Below, piece after piece: positions 43,773 to 52,332 of a stretch of DNA of 64,000 nucleotides. The translations under genes and the position numbers were made by a program. The notes beneath the pieces were generated by a model. It saw only the letters and a program-made list of their open reading frames with translations, was not told where the DNA came from and did no database searches. The stretch's first letter is position 1. Every line of letters begins with the position of its first letter. This stretch comes from Halorubrum aethiopicum (GTDB lineage: Archaea > Halobacteriota > Halobacteria > Halobacteriales > Haloferacaceae), in the NCBI RefSeq assembly GCF_001542905.1, contig NZ_LOAJ01000001.1, positions 1,426,001 through 1,490,000 of the forward strand, in the 5' to 3' direction.

Positions 43773-44909
43773 TCAGCTCTCCTCTGCCGGCTCGACCTCG
43801 CCGTCGGGGACCTCCTCGTCCATCTCCTGGATGACCTCGTCGGCCGACTTGATGTTCGCGCCGGCGTCGCCGGTCTTGACCGCCTCGGCCTCCTTCTCGA
43901 GCTCCTCGACGTCCATCTGGGCCGCCTCGTCGATCTGCCCGAGGATCTCGTCGATGTCGTCGAGCCCGAGCATCTTGCGGGTGTCCCCGTCGAACTCGAG
44001 CCCCTCGAGACCCTCCATCTCCTGGACGTCGGATCCGGAGAGCGCCTTGCCGTAGCGGCCGACGAGGCTCGTGAGCTCCTGCGGGAGCACGAACGTCGTC
44101 GACTCGCCCTTCCCGATCTCCTCGAGCGTCTCCATGCCGCGCTCGATGATCGCGCGCTCGCCCATCGACTCCGCCGAGCGCGCGCGAAGCACCGTCGAGA
44201 TCGAGTCGCCCTGCGCCTCGAGGATCTGGCTCTGTTTCTCCCCTTGCGCGCGGATGATGTTCGACTGCTTGTCACCCTCCGCCTGCTCGACCGCCGAGCG
44301 CCGTTCCCCCTGCGCCTCGAGGATCATCGCGCGGCGGCGGCGCTCCGCGGAGGTCTGTTGCTCCATCGCCTGCTGGACGTCCTTCGAGGGGTTGACCTCG
44401 CGGACCTCGACGCTCTCGACGCGGATCCCCCACTCGTCGGTCGGCTCGTCCAGCTCGCGGCGGATCTTGGCGTTGATCTCCTGGCGTTTGTTCAGGGTGT
44501 CGTCGAGCTCCATGTCGCCGAGGACGGCCCGGAGCGTCGTCTGAGCCAGGTTCGAGACGGCGTTCTTGTAGTCGTCGACCTCGAGGAACGCCTTCTTCGC
44601 GTCCATCACCTTGATGTAGACGACCGCGTCCGCCGTCACCGGCGAGTTGTCCCGCGTGATCGCCTCCTGGCGGGGCACGTCCAGCGTCTGCGTCCGCATG
44701 TCGAACGCGTACGTCCGCGAGACGAACGGCGGGATGAAGTTGATGCCCGGCTCGAGCAGCTTCCGGAACTCGCCGAACACCGTCAACGCCTCCTTGTCGT
44801 AGGCGTCGACGATCTCGACGGACTGCCAGAGCGTGACGACCACCAGCATGAGAAACAGGAGGCCGACGCTCACCAGTCCGAAACCGGTTTGGAGGGGAAG
44901 TGGGTCCAT
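43773..44909 (-). CDS. Stomatin/prohibitin (SPFH-band 7) protein
   Basis: A 378-residue membrane-anchored scaffold. One TM at residues about 9-28 is followed by the SPFH domain (about 35-215: FGEFRKLLEPGINFIPPFVSRTYAFDMR and so on), a long coiled coil rich in Glu/Ala/Arg/Gln (about 190-265: RRRRAMILEAQGERRSAVEQAEG), a C-terminal PxxQE-type segment TFVLPQELTSLV, and an acidic tail. Organises membrane microdomains; often paired with NfeD but no nfeD gene is adjacent. A TATA-like box about 27 bases before the start suggests a leaderless transcript. Confidence 0.93.
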   Translation of the reverse strand: MDPLPLQTGFGLVSVGLLFLMLVVVTLWQSVEIVDAYDKEALTVFGEFRKLLEPGINFIPPFVSRTYAFDMRTQTLDVPRQEAITRDNSPVTADAVVYIKVMDAKKAFLEVDDYKNAVSNLAQTTLRAVLGDMELDDTLNKRQEINAKIRRELDEPTDEWGIRVESVEVREVNPSKDVQQAMEQQTSAERRRRAMILEAQGERRSAVEQAEGDKQSNIIRAQGEKQSQILEAQGDSISTVLRARSAESMGERAIIERGMETLEEIGKGESTTFVLPQELTSLVGRYGKALSGSDVQEMEGLEGLEFDGDTRKMLGLDDIDEILGQIDEAAQMDVEELEKEAEAVKTGDAGANIKSADEVIQEMDEEVPDGEVEPAEES

Positions 44910-44932
44910 ACCGTGGGTTAGGCCATCGGACG

Positions 44933-44940
44933 CTTAATAG
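44933..44940 (-). promoter_or_regulatory. TATA box of the stomatin gene
   Basis: CTATTAAG on the minus strand, centred about 27 bases upstream of the ATG at 44909. This is the spacing expected for leaderless transcription in haloarchaea. Confidence 0.55.
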
Positions 44941-45017
44941 TTCGCCCGCGGACCGGCCTCGGGCGTCCGGATCGGAGCCGTCGGACCGAGTCCGCGCCGC
45001 CGAGCGGATAACAAACC

Positions 45018-45024
45018 CTAAAAG
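45018..45024 (+). promoter_or_regulatory. TATA box of pssA
   Basis: CTAAAAG centred about 26 bases before the ATG at 45047, again implying a leaderless mRNA. It forms the other half of a divergent promoter region with the stomatin gene. Confidence 0.5.
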
Positions 45025-45046
45025 CGGGGTCGTCGACCGATCCGGT

Positions 45047-45790
45047 ATGTCTCTGCGGGTCGGTCGGCTGGGCCTCGCCGACGCGGTCACCGTGGCCAAC
45101 GCCGCGGTCGGCTTCCTCGCGGTCGTCGCCGCCACCGTCGACGCCGCCCTGGCGGCCCGGCTGATCCTGCTGGCCGCCATCGCCGACGGCCTCGACGGCG
45201 TGGTCGCCAGACACCGGGGGTCGACGCCGGCGGGGCCGTACCTCGACTCGCTGGCGGACGTCGCCTCCTTCGGCGTCGCGCCCGCCGCCCTCGTGGCCGC
45301 CATCGTCCTCGGCGACGACCCGGCCGCCGCGGGTCCGCTCCTCGTCGCCGGCGGCCTCGGGGCCGCGGCGCTCTTCGTCGCGATGGCGGTCGCCCGGCTC
45401 GGGCTGTACACGGCCTACGACAGCGGGAGCCGCGAGACCGTCGGCGTCCCGACGACGCTCGCGGCGACGGTCCTCGCCGCCGCGGTGCTGGCGGGCTACA
45501 CCGCGGCGGTCCCGCTCGTCGTCGCGACCGCGGCCTTCGCGGTGCTCATGGGGTCGACGGTGACGTACCCCGACCTCCACGCCCAGGACGCTCTCGTGAT
45601 GGGGTTCGTCCAGGCGGCGGTGGTGGTGACGCCGGTCGCGCACGCGCTCACGGCCGCGCTTCCCCCGTGGATCGGCGAGGGGTTCGCGTTCGCGCTGTTG
45701 TTCCTCTCCGGCGGCTACCTCCTCCTGGGTCCGCACTTCTACTGGGGCGACGGCATCCGACCGCCCGAGGAGGACGTCGAGCGGGCTTAA
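45047..45790 (+). CDS. pssA: CDP-alcohol phosphatidyltransferase, archaetidylserine synthase type
   Basis: A 247-residue membrane enzyme with six or more TMs. It joins CDP-archaeol to an alcohol, most likely L-serine. The full signature D-G-x2-D-G-x2-A-R-x8-G-x3-D-x3-D is present in AIADGLDGVVARHRGSTPAGPYLDSLADVASFG, with all catalytic Asp residues. The GVAPAAL and archaeal N-terminus VGRLGLADAVTVANAAVGFLAV are typical of PssA. Convergent with the proteasome gene. The serine specificity is from family resemblance. Confidence 0.9.
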   Translation: MSLRVGRLGLADAVTVANAAVGFLAVVAATVDAALAARLILLAAIADGLDGVVARHRGSTPAGPYLDSLADVASFGVAPAALVAAIVLGDDPAAAGPLLVAGGLGAAALFVAMAVARLGLYTAYDSGSRETVGVPTTLAATVLAAAVLAGYTAAVPLVVATAAFAVLMGSTVTYPDLHAQDALVMGFVQAAVVVTPVAHALTAALPPWIGEGFAFALLFLSGGYLLLGPHFYWGDGIRPPEEDVERA

Positions 45791-45854
45791 AACCGACGTG
45801 AGAGCCACTCGCGGCGGAAGCGAGATAGCGAAAAAAGGATCCCGGCGGAGCCGT

Positions 45855-46586
45855 CTACAGCAGCTCGTCGAAGTCCTTGTGGCGGGTGATGTCGACGCCC
45901 TCCTCGGTGACGACGGCGACGTTGATCCCGTTGCCCGAGGCGAGGTCGCGCTCGACGGCGGACTGGATCGCCTTCGCGGCGATGCCCTTCGCCTCGTCGA
46001 CGGTGACGTCGTCGTGGTACTCCTGTTCGAGGACACCCAGGGCGTACTGCGAGCCGGAGCCGGTGACGGTGTACTCCTCCTCGGTGGTGCCGCCGAGGGC
46101 GTCGATGGAGTAGATGTGGGCTCCCTCGTCGTCGACGCCGCCCAGGATCGGCTGGACGATGAAGAACGCGCCCGTCCGGAGGAGGTTGCCGGTGAGCGTC
46201 GAGAGCGCCTCCATCGACATGTCCTTGCCGCGGCGGGCCTCGTAGAGGTTGGTCTCCGCCTTGAGCGTGGAGATGAGGTTCTGGGCGGCGGAGACGGAGC
46301 CGGCGATGGTGAGCGCGCCGCGGGGGTGGACCTCCTCGACCTTCTGGACGTCCTTCGAGGAGACCATCCCGCCGAGGGAGGCGCGCATGTCCGTCGCCAT
46401 CACCACGCCGTCGGCGGTGCGGATGCCGACCGTCGTCGTGCCGGTCTTCATCTCGCCCTCGCCGTCGGCCTGTGCGGCGCGGCGCTCGCTGTGTTCGAAC
46501 TCGCCGAGCTCCGGGCCGAAGACCGGCTGGTCGCGGCCGAGTTCGAGGGACGCCCCGTCGGAGAGATCGTCGGTCGGTGTTCGCAT
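45855..46586 (-). CDS. psmB: Proteasome beta subunit
   Basis: A 243-residue catalytic subunit of the 20S proteasome. A 49-residue acidic propeptide ends ...MKTG and autocleavage before Thr50 (GTTTVG) exposes the nucleophile. Asp66 and Lys82 fall at the expected positions (mature D17 and K33). SGSGSQYALG and GNGINVAVVTEEGV complete the fold. The start at 46586 matches the known haloarchaeal propeptide length. The alpha subunit and PAN are not nearby. Confidence 0.97.
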   Translation of the reverse strand: MRTPTDDLSDGASLELGRDQPVFGPELGEFEHSERRAAQADGEGEMKTGTTTVGIRTADGVVMATDMRASLGGMVSSKDVQKVEEVHPRGALTIAGSVSAAQNLISTLKAETNLYEARRGKDMSMEALSTLTGNLLRTGAFFIVQPILGGVDDEGAHIYSIDALGGTTEEEYTVTGSGSQYALGVLEQEYHDDVTVDEAKGIAAKAIQSAVERDLASGNGINVAVVTEEGVDITRHKDFDELL

Positions 46587-46801
46587 TACCGCCTCGTTGG
46601 CCCCTCGCGCTGATAAAGGCAACCCTTCGGGGACCGGCCGCCGGTTCCGACGACCATTTCCGGGGTGGAAACCGGTCGGGAGGAGAGCGGCCGGAACGGG
46701 CCGAAACCCGGCGGACGATCGGAGAGTCGAGGGAGCGGACGACCGCAGCGGCGGCTCGCGGGTGTCGGGTCGGACGGACCTCGAAGAAGCGTTCGCTCGG
46801 A

Positions 46802-46975
46802 TTACTCCTCGGCGGCCTCGATCGCCTCGGTGGTGGTCTCGACGAGCCGGTGGACCGGGATGTTGATGCCGAGTCGCTTGCGGGCGAAGACGGCCACGGG
46901 GAACGCGGAGATCCCGATGGCGACGGTCGCCTGGTGGAGCCCGAAGAGGGCCGCCGTGCGGATGCGGTCGAACAT
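46802..46975 (-). CDS. Small haloarchaeal membrane-associated protein
   Basis: A 57-residue protein: amphipathic start MFDRIRTAALFGLHQATVAI, a hydrophobic helix (about residues 15-30), a basic turn ARKRLG, then an acidic helix VHRLVETTTEAIEAAEE. Start at 46975 is preferred over 47035, which gives a basic shadow-like leader. A TATATATA-type box lies about 35 bases upstream. No family assigned; length, composition and promoter support a genuine small gene. Confidence 0.65.
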   Translation of the reverse strand: MFDRIRTAALFGLHQATVAIGISAFPVAVFARKRLGINIPVHRLVETTTEAIEAAEE

Positions 46976-47365
46976 GGGTCTTCGATGGTCCGCAGTCGAG
47001 GGTCGTATATATACTTTGTGACCGACGCGCCACACCTACCCCGGCGCAGTCTAGCGATTCTCTCGAACGTTTCGGATCCGTTGAACGTCCGCCGTCGGAT
47101 CGCGATCGAGGCGTATCCCAAGCCCGTCGAACCCGACTCGTTTCCATAAGTTATGAGAATCCCTCGGTGCGCATGCGCCTACCTGCACCGGCTCTCGGCG
47201 GGGGGTCGTCGTGGGCGTCGACGGGCGCTCGCCGTGGCCGTCGGCGGACGCCCACGGTCGGCGTCGGCGGACACTCACGATCGGCGTCGACGCCGCAGCA
47301 CGGCCGTCCGTCGGCACGGTCCGGTATCGAACGGGCTATTACGGGTCGCGTTCCTACCGGATTCC
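46976..47365. other. Non-coding gap between small membrane gene and UDG-family gene
   Basis: About 390 bases without a convincing gene. The left part holds an A/T box (GTATATATAC, about 47008-47017) that suits the minus-strand gene. The right part has GGCGTCGRCG-type words repeated irregularly (47210-47290). An in-frame extension of the downstream gene to 47153 exists but its Arg-rich composition is unlike a haloarchaeal protein. Confidence 0.5.
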
Positions 47366-48034
47366 GTGAAGAACGTCACCGACCGCACGCGCAACCCGTT
47401 CGGGATGCGGCCGGACTGTGCCGCGTTCGTGCCGGGGTACGGCGACGCCAACGCCGACTTCCACGTGATCGGCGACCACCCCGGCGTCCACGGCGGTCTC
47501 GAGGAGCGGATCCCCTTCACCGGCGAGCCGTGGTCGCCGGCGTTCCTCGGCGCGCTGACCGACGCCGGCCTCCTCGCGGGGATCGACGAGGGCGACGGCC
47601 CGGCCGGAACGGGAGACGACGATCCCGGCCGGGTGTCGACGGACCGGACGTACCTCTCGTACCTCCACATGTGTCTGGCCGACGGGGAGCCGACCGCGGC
47701 CTCCTACGACGACATGGACCGGTACTTCGACGCGGAGCTCCGGGCCATCGCCGCACACGTCCTCCTCCCGGTCGGCGCGAAGGCCACGGACCACGTCCTC
47801 CGGCAGTACACCGCCCGCGCGTGGAAGACCGAGGTCGACATGGACGCGCTCCACGGCGAGGAGCTGCTCGGGTCCGGATGGCTCGTCCTCCCGATCAAAG
47901 ACCCCGCGGAGTGGGACGACGGGGACGCCGACGAGCTGGTCGAGGGGCTCCGGCGGCTCCGCTCGACCGACTTCCGGCGCGAGACCGACCTCGGCCGGTT
48001 CATCGCCGGCAGCGACCCGTACCTCGTCAGGTGA
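47366..48034 (+). CDS. Uracil-DNA-glycosylase-superfamily protein
   Basis: A 222-residue protein starting with GTG. NPFGMRPDCAAFVPGYGDANADFHVIGDHPGVHGG (in parts) resembles the N-terminal motif GEAPGxxE of family 4/5-type uracil glycosylases, and RTYLSYLHMCLADGEPTAASYDDMDRYFDAEL followed by VLLPVGAKATDHVL matches the second half. The four Cys of the Fe-S type are absent. It belongs to a haloarchaeal subgroup that is annotated as UDG family; activity is unproven. Single gene. Confidence 0.75.
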   Translation: MKNVTDRTRNPFGMRPDCAAFVPGYGDANADFHVIGDHPGVHGGLEERIPFTGEPWSPAFLGALTDAGLLAGIDEGDGPAGTGDDDPGRVSTDRTYLSYLHMCLADGEPTAASYDDMDRYFDAELRAIAAHVLLPVGAKATDHVLRQYTARAWKTEVDMDALHGEELLGSGWLVLPIKDPAEWDDGDADELVEGLRRLRSTDFRRETDLGRFIAGSDPYLVR

Positions 48035-48253
48035 TCGGAGACGGGGCGACGGGTGGAGGCTGGGGCGGCATCCTCGCGCCACGGGCGCGCCGTCGCGGAA
48101 GCGTCGAATTCCGACCCGAGTACGGGGACGAGATCTGACGTTCGTCCCGAAATAGACGCGTTCACCCCGAGGATCGGTGAGATTCACTCGCTCGGGGCGG
48201 TCATATTTGTCGCCACTGCTCGAATTTTATACGATACCCGGCTTTCGTTTTCG

Positions 48254-48340
48254 TGACGCCCGGATCGATCGGGCGTCGGCCGCAGGACTGGTACTCCAAC
48301 GTGCGGCTTGGTCAGGACCGGCCCGCACGGGCCGGTTTTC
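48254..48340 (+). ncRNA. Candidate small RNA with own promoter and terminator
   Basis: A TATA-like TTTATA at 48225-48230 is followed about 25 bases later by a perfect hairpin (GACGCCCG 48255-48262 pairing with CGGGCGTC 48270-48277). The unit ends in a strong stem CCGGCCC-GCAC-GGGCCGG (48318-48335) plus TTTT. No open frame with haloarchaeal composition spans it. Promoter, structured body and terminator over about 87 nt suggest a stand-alone sRNA; no family recognised. Confidence 0.45.
48318..48339 (+). terminator. Hairpin-plus-T4 terminator
   Basis: Perfect 7-bp GC stem, 4-base loop (GCAC), then TTTT at 48336-48339. It is T-followed on the plus strand only, so it ends a rightward transcript, not the leftward asnB-like gene. 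Confidence 0.65.
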
Positions 48341-48384
48341 GACGCAAGCCGGTATTTCGACGTAAGGCCGTGTTTCGGCGCGAA
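48331..48384. repeat. Three degenerate about 18-bp tandem repeats
   Basis: GCCGGTTTTCGACGCAA (48331-48347), a 19-base variant (48348-48366) and an 18-base variant (48367-48384) follow one another at the end of the sRNA candidate. The first overlaps the terminator arm. Confidence 0.6.
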
Positions 48385-48390
48385 CCGGAC

Positions 48391-49587
48391 TCAGGCGTCG
48401 CCCTCGATCAGCGCGTCGACGTACCGCCCGACGTGGTCCTCCATCCGCCGCTTGAACCCGTTTTGCCGCGCGAGTCGATCGATCTCCCGCGAGACGTACG
48501 TGCCGTACTGGACCGCCTTCTTGTCGGCCGTTCGCGCCGACTCGGGGACGCGCCCGGCCGCGGCGCGTCGGAGCGCCACCTTCCGCTCGTCGGGGGTCGC
48601 GAGCAGCTCGCCCGGCAGCCGGAGCGCGGCGTCGACGACGCGGTCGTCGAGCAGCGGCGCGACGGGCTCGACTCCCGCGGCCCGCAGCGCCGGCACGTCG
48701 CGCTCGAGCTGGTCGGGCAGCGTCCGGACCGTCTCGGTCCGCGCCCCTCGGACCGTGTCGGCGTCGACCCGGTCGTCGTCCGCGGGGTCGACGATCTTGC
48801 TGTAGCCGCCGAACAGCTCGTCCGCCCCCTGGCCGACCGCCAGCCGGTCGACCCCGTCGGCCGCGGCCGCCTCCGCGGTCAGGTATAACGGAACGGCGAT
48901 GTTGAGGTCCATGGGGTTCCGGCGGCCGGTCGCGGACGCGATCTCGGGGATCGCCCGCCGGAGGTCGTCGTGCGAGAGCGACACCACCCGCAGGTCTAGA
49001 CCCATCTCGGCCGCGGTCTCGCGCGCGGCCGCGACGTCGTGACACCCCTCGAACCCCGCGACGTAACACGGCGCGTCCGGGACCGCGCTCGCGACGAGCG
49101 CCGAGTCGACGCCGCCGGAGAACGCGACGGCGACCCGGCCCGTCGAGGGGTCGGCCGTCTCGGCGGCGAACGCGTCGAGGGCCCCCTCGATCGCGTCGTC
49201 GACGGCGGCCTGGGCGGTTTCCGGCCCCGAGGGAGCCGGCGTCGGGAGCGGCCAGCGGCGGTCGGTTCCCGACGCCGAGACGACCGACCCGGCCGGGACC
49301 GGCTCCGGGCTCCGGAGGTCGCGCCGGTCGAAGCTCCACGACCTCGGCTCGGTGGGGTCGGTCGCGTCGGCCTCGACGAACAGCGGCTGGCGGCCGAGGA
49401 CGTCGCGGACGAGGACGGGTCCGCCGGCGACGGTCCGGTCCGTCTCGTCGACCGCCGCGGGGGGATCCGCCAGCAACCCGGCGAATCCACGGGTCCCGGG
49501 GAGCGGGTCGCGGTCGCGGATCGCGTCGGCGACGAGGCTCGGGGACGCGCCCCGGAGACGACTCGCGTCGGATCGGTCGTCGGTCAT
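48391..49587 (-). CDS. Asparagine-synthetase-like amidotransferase domain protein
   Basis: About 398 residues. The C-terminal half (residues about 145-395) is the asparagine synthetase ATP-pyrophosphatase domain with the PP-loop FSGGVDSALVAS, then GQGADELFGGYSKIV and a DKK segment. The N-terminal part is short and has no Cys2, so it lacks the glutaminase active site and would have to use ammonia or another donor. It is preceded by a PHP gene on the same strand with a 37-base gap, suggesting an operon. The true product may be asparagine or another adenylated amide. Start MTDDRSDA at 49587; 49596 also possible. Confidence 0.85.
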   Translation of the reverse strand: MTDDRSDASRLRGASPSLVADAIRDRDPLPGTRGFAGLLADPPAAVDETDRTVAGGPVLVRDVLGRQPLFVEADATDPTEPRSWSFDRRDLRSPEPVPAGSVVSASGTDRRWPLPTPAPSGPETAQAAVDDAIEGALDAFAAETADPSTGRVAVAFSGGVDSALVASAVPDAPCYVAGFEGCHDVAAARETAAEMGLDLRVVSLSHDDLRRAIPEIASATGRRNPMDLNIAVPLYLTAEAAAADGVDRLAVGQGADELFGGYSKIVDPADDDRVDADTVRGARTETVRTLPDQLERDVPALRAAGVEPVAPLLDDRVVDAALRLPGELLATPDERKVALRRAAAGRVPESARTADKKAVQYGTYVSREIDRLARQNGFKRRMEDHVGRYVDALIEGDA

Positions 49588-49624
49588 CGGAGCCACCCCG
49601 GCGCGGCGCGAGTCGTTCGCACGG

Positions 49625-50308
49625 TCACCGGAGCCCGTCGATCGTTCGGAGGGCCCGGCGTTTCGCCCCGCCGGCGAACTGCCGGAGCGAGACGCGCCAC
49701 GGCGTGCGTTTCCCGACGACGCTGGTCCGACCGTCGGCGACGGCCTCGAGGATCGCGTCGGCCGAGCGCTCGTCCGCGCCGACCTCGGTGACCGCCTGCC
49801 CGACCATCTCGGAGATGTGCGCGTCGCTGCCGGCGGTCATCGGGAGGTTCCGTCGGACGGCGAACGTCTCCGCCTGGCGGTTCGCGCGGCCGGTGAAGAG
49901 CCGGGAGTTGTACACCTCGATCGCGTCGGCGCTCGCGAGCTGCTCGTCCGAGACGTGCGCGGCGACGCCGTGGCGGGTCTTCTGGAACGGGTGGGGGACG
50001 ACCGCGATCCCGCCGGCCTCGCGGATCCGGTCGAGCGTCTCGTCGAAGGGGAGCCCGCTCGGGACGAGCTCGTCGATCCCGAACGCGAGCACGTGGCCCG
50101 CGGCGGAGGTCACCTCCATGCCGACGATCCCGACGAGCCCGTAGTCGGCGGCCTTCTCGGCCGCCTCGATGCTCGCGTCGATCTCGTCGTGGTCCGTGAC
50201 GGCGAGCGCGTCGAGCCCGACCGCGGCGGCCTGCTCCAAGAGGAGGTCGACCGGGTCGCGCCCGTCGTGGGACAGCGCCGAGTGGGAGTGCAGCTCGACC
50301 GATAACAC
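49625..50308 (-). CDS. PHP-domain metal-dependent phosphoesterase
   Basis: A 227-residue PHP protein with all four motifs of the trinuclear metal site: ELHSHSALSHDGRD (I), VTDHDEID (II), VVPHPFQ (III) and GSDAH (IV). It is related to YciV/RNase AM-type phosphoesterases that act on nucleotides or 5' RNA ends. No extra domain. Start MLSVELHSHS at 50308. First gene of the probable operon with the asnB-like gene; its upstream gap faces the structured rpsO leader. Confidence 0.9.
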   Translation of the reverse strand: MLSVELHSHSALSHDGRDPVDLLLEQAAAVGLDALAVTDHDEIDASIEAAEKAADYGLVGIVGMEVTSAAGHVLAFGIDELVPSGLPFDETLDRIREAGGIAVVPHPFQKTRHGVAAHVSDEQLASADAIEVYNSRLFTGRANRQAETFAVRRNLPMTAGSDAHISEMVGQAVTEVGADERSADAILEAVADGRTSVVGKRTPWRVSLRQFAGGAKRRALRTIDGLR

Positions 50309-50404
50309 GGCCGAACCTTCGGGAGTCGATTAAAAAAACTCCCCGGTACGGGGTGTCCGGACGCTCCCGCGCCGCCGCGCTCCCGGCGGCTCGACAAGAA
50401 CACG

Positions 50405-50620
50405 CTTAAGCGTTCGGGCGTCGACCGGTCGAACGGGAACAGCACAGCTGCGGATCCGACGCGCCGGGGCCTCTTCGCCCACGGCTTGGGAACGTAGCGG
50501 TGCACCGCCGCCCGGCGGCGCGGTAGCGGCCCGTCTCGGGCCCGTCGGACCCGCTCGCGTCCGCGAGCGCTCCGAGAGTCGCGTCACGCGGGCGGCGGTC
50601 ACGTACTCGCGGTTGTGCCG
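50405..50620 (+). ncRNA. Highly structured leader or ncRNA upstream of rpsO
   Basis: The 326-base gap before rpsO is gene-free but dense in perfect hairpins: GGCCCG-TCT-CGGGCC (50528-50542), CGCTCGC-GTCC-GCGAGCG (50552-50569), GCGGTGCACCGC (about 50497-50508) and a GGGC-CTCTTC-GCCC loop (about 50467-50480). A TATA-like CTTAAG is at 50405-50410. It may be a stand-alone RNA (an H/ACA-type guide is one possibility) or an autoregulatory leader. The family is not recognised and the boundaries are approximate. Confidence 0.4.
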
Positions 50621-50634
50621 TTCCAACTCAACCA

Positions 50635-51102
50635 ATGGCACGAATGCACACGCGCCGTCGCGGTTCGTCCGGTTCGGACAAGCCGGCGACGGACGAGAAC
50701 CCGGAGTGGAGCGACGTCGACGCCGAGGACATCGAGTCCCGCGTCGTCGAACTGGCGGAGCAGGGCGACGACCCGAGCGTCATCGGCATCAAGCTGCGCG
50801 ACGAGGGCGTCAAGGGCGTCCCGGTGCCCGACGTCAAACTCGCCACCGGCAAGAAGGTCACCGAGATCCTCGAGGAGCACGACGCCGAGCCCGACCTGCC
50901 CGAGGACCTGCGGAACCTGCTCGCCCGCGCGGTCCGCCTGCGCGAGCACATGGCCGAGAACGGACAGGACTACCAGAACAAGCGCGCGCTCCAGAACACG
51001 GAGTCGAAGATCCGCCGGCTGGTGAACTACTACCGCGGCGACGAGATCGACGAGGACTTCGTCTACACCTACGAGAACGCCGCCGAACTCCTCGAGGAGT
51101 AG
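50635..51102 (+). CDS. rpsO: Ribosomal protein S15 (uS15)
   Basis: A 155-residue archaeal/eukaryal-type small-subunit protein, longer than the bacterial 89. N-terminal extension MARMHTRRRGSSGSDKPATDE, WSDVDAEDIESRVVELAEQGDDPSVIGIKLRDEGVKGVP (in parts), then the conserved helical S15 core with NKRALQNTESKIRRLVNYYR. It starts the cluster S15 - RecJ-like - Pcc1 - S3Ae, all on the plus strand. ATG at 50635 is the only start with this family N-terminus. Confidence 0.97.
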   Translation: MARMHTRRRGSSGSDKPATDENPEWSDVDAEDIESRVVELAEQGDDPSVIGIKLRDEGVKGVPVPDVKLATGKKVTEILEEHDAEPDLPEDLRNLLARAVRLREHMAENGQDYQNKRALQNTESKIRRLVNYYRGDEIDEDFVYTYENAAELLEE

Positions 51103-51171
51103 CCGCCGCACCGACACCGACACCGAACCGACCCGTAACCCACCACGCCGACCCACCGAACCGACCACACC

Positions 51172-52332
51172 GTGACCGAAACGACCGCCGACTCCGCGCA
51201 CGCCCCCGACGCGCTCGCCAGCGTCCTCGCCGACGCGCCGTTCGTCCGGCTCGTCGCGACCGACGACGGCGACGCGCTCGCGGCCGCCGGCACGCTGGCT
51301 CGCGCCCTTCGCGAGCGCGGCGTACCGTTCCAGGTCCGGGTCGCCCGCGACCCGGTCCCGGACGCCGACGGCGACGACGTCGCGGTGGTCCTCGGGGCCG
51401 ACCGGGGACCACGCGCGGTGCCCGGCGCGCGACGCCCCGCGAGCACGACCGCCTTCGCGGCCGCCCGCAAGCTGGGCGTCGAGCCCGATCCGGTGGTCGC
51501 GCTGGCCGGCGTCGTCGCCGCGGGCTCCGTGCCCGGCACCGACGGCTCGGGCGACGCGCTCGAGGCCGCCGAACGCGCCGGACTCGTCTCGCGACGACCC
51601 GGCGTGGCGGTGCCGACCGCGGATCTCGCGGACGGTATCGCGGCCTCGACGCTGCTCCGGACGCCGTACTCCGGCGACGTCGAGGCGACGCGGGCCGCGA
51701 TCGCGGCGCTCGACCTTCCCGCGGGGCTCGACGAGGACGACCACCGCCGGTTGGCCTCGCTCGTCGCCGTCGACGTCGCCGCCGCCGAGGGCGCGAGCGC
51801 GCGGAGCGCGTCGGCGGTCGAGCGCGCGCTCCGACCGTACGCGCTCGACGCGGACGCGGCCCCGTTCGAGACGGTCGGCGGCTACGCCGACGTCCTCGAG
51901 GCCCTCGCGCGCGAGGAGCCGGGGACCGGCGTCGCGCTCGCGCTCGCCACCGATCCCGGGGACGACCTCCGGACGGCCGCCGTCGACGCCTGGCGCTCCC
52001 ACGGCACCGCCGCCCACCGCGCGATCGACGCCGCGACGACCGGCCGGTACGACGGCTGTCTCGTCGCCCGCGTCGACGCGCCGGCGAGCGTGCTCCCCAC
52101 GGTCGCCCGGGTCGTCCGGGACTTCCGGTCGCCGGAGCCGGTCGCGGTCGTCCTCGACGAGTCGTCGGGGCGGATCGCGGTCGCGGCGACCGAAGACCGG
52201 GAGATCGGCGACGCCTGCCGGTCGGCCGCCCGCGAGGCGGGCGGCGAGGGCTGGGGGGACGGAACCCGCGGCGGACTCGCCGTCGACGGGGACCCGACGG
52301 ACGCGCTGGCCGCGCTCCGGGGGGCGCTATGA
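51172..52332 (+). CDS. DHH/RecJ-like protein with degenerate motif, KEOPS-linked
   Basis: A 386-residue haloarchaeal protein placed between S15 and Pcc1, usually labelled RecJ-like exonuclease. The N-terminus VRLVATDDGDALAAAGTLARAL looks like the RecJ motif I region (HxDxDG...A), but the leading His and the later DHH triad are not evident, so nuclease activity is doubtful. Central beta-alpha segments (VVALAGVVAAGSVPG; SLVAVDVAAAEG) and a C-terminal domain VLPTVARVVRDFRSPEPVAVVLDESSGRIAVAA resemble DHHA1. GTG start; ATGA overlap with pcc1. Confidence 0.72.
   Translation: MTETTADSAHAPDALASVLADAPFVRLVATDDGDALAAAGTLARALRERGVPFQVRVARDPVPDADGDDVAVVLGADRGPRAVPGARRPASTTAFAAARKLGVEPDPVVALAGVVAAGSVPGTDGSGDALEAAERAGLVSRRPGVAVPTADLADGIAASTLLRTPYSGDVEATRAAIAALDLPAGLDEDDHRRLASLVAVDVAAAEGASARSASAVERALRPYALDADAAPFETVGGYADVLEALAREEPGTGVALALATDPGDDLRTAAVDAWRSHGTAAHRAIDAATTGRYDGCLVARVDAPASVLPTVARVVRDFRSPEPVAVVLDESSGRIAVAATEDREIGDACRSAAREAGGEGWGDGTRGGLAVDGDPTDALAALRGAL

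Noticed and set aside
47153-47365. N-terminal extension of the UDG-family gene to an ATG at 47153
   Set aside because: The added 71 residues are Arg-rich and unlike haloarchaeal protein; the family domain starts at the GTG at 47366.
46976-50634. A replication origin in the spacer regions
   Set aside because: No cdc6/orc gene and no ORB-type repeats with G-strings seen.
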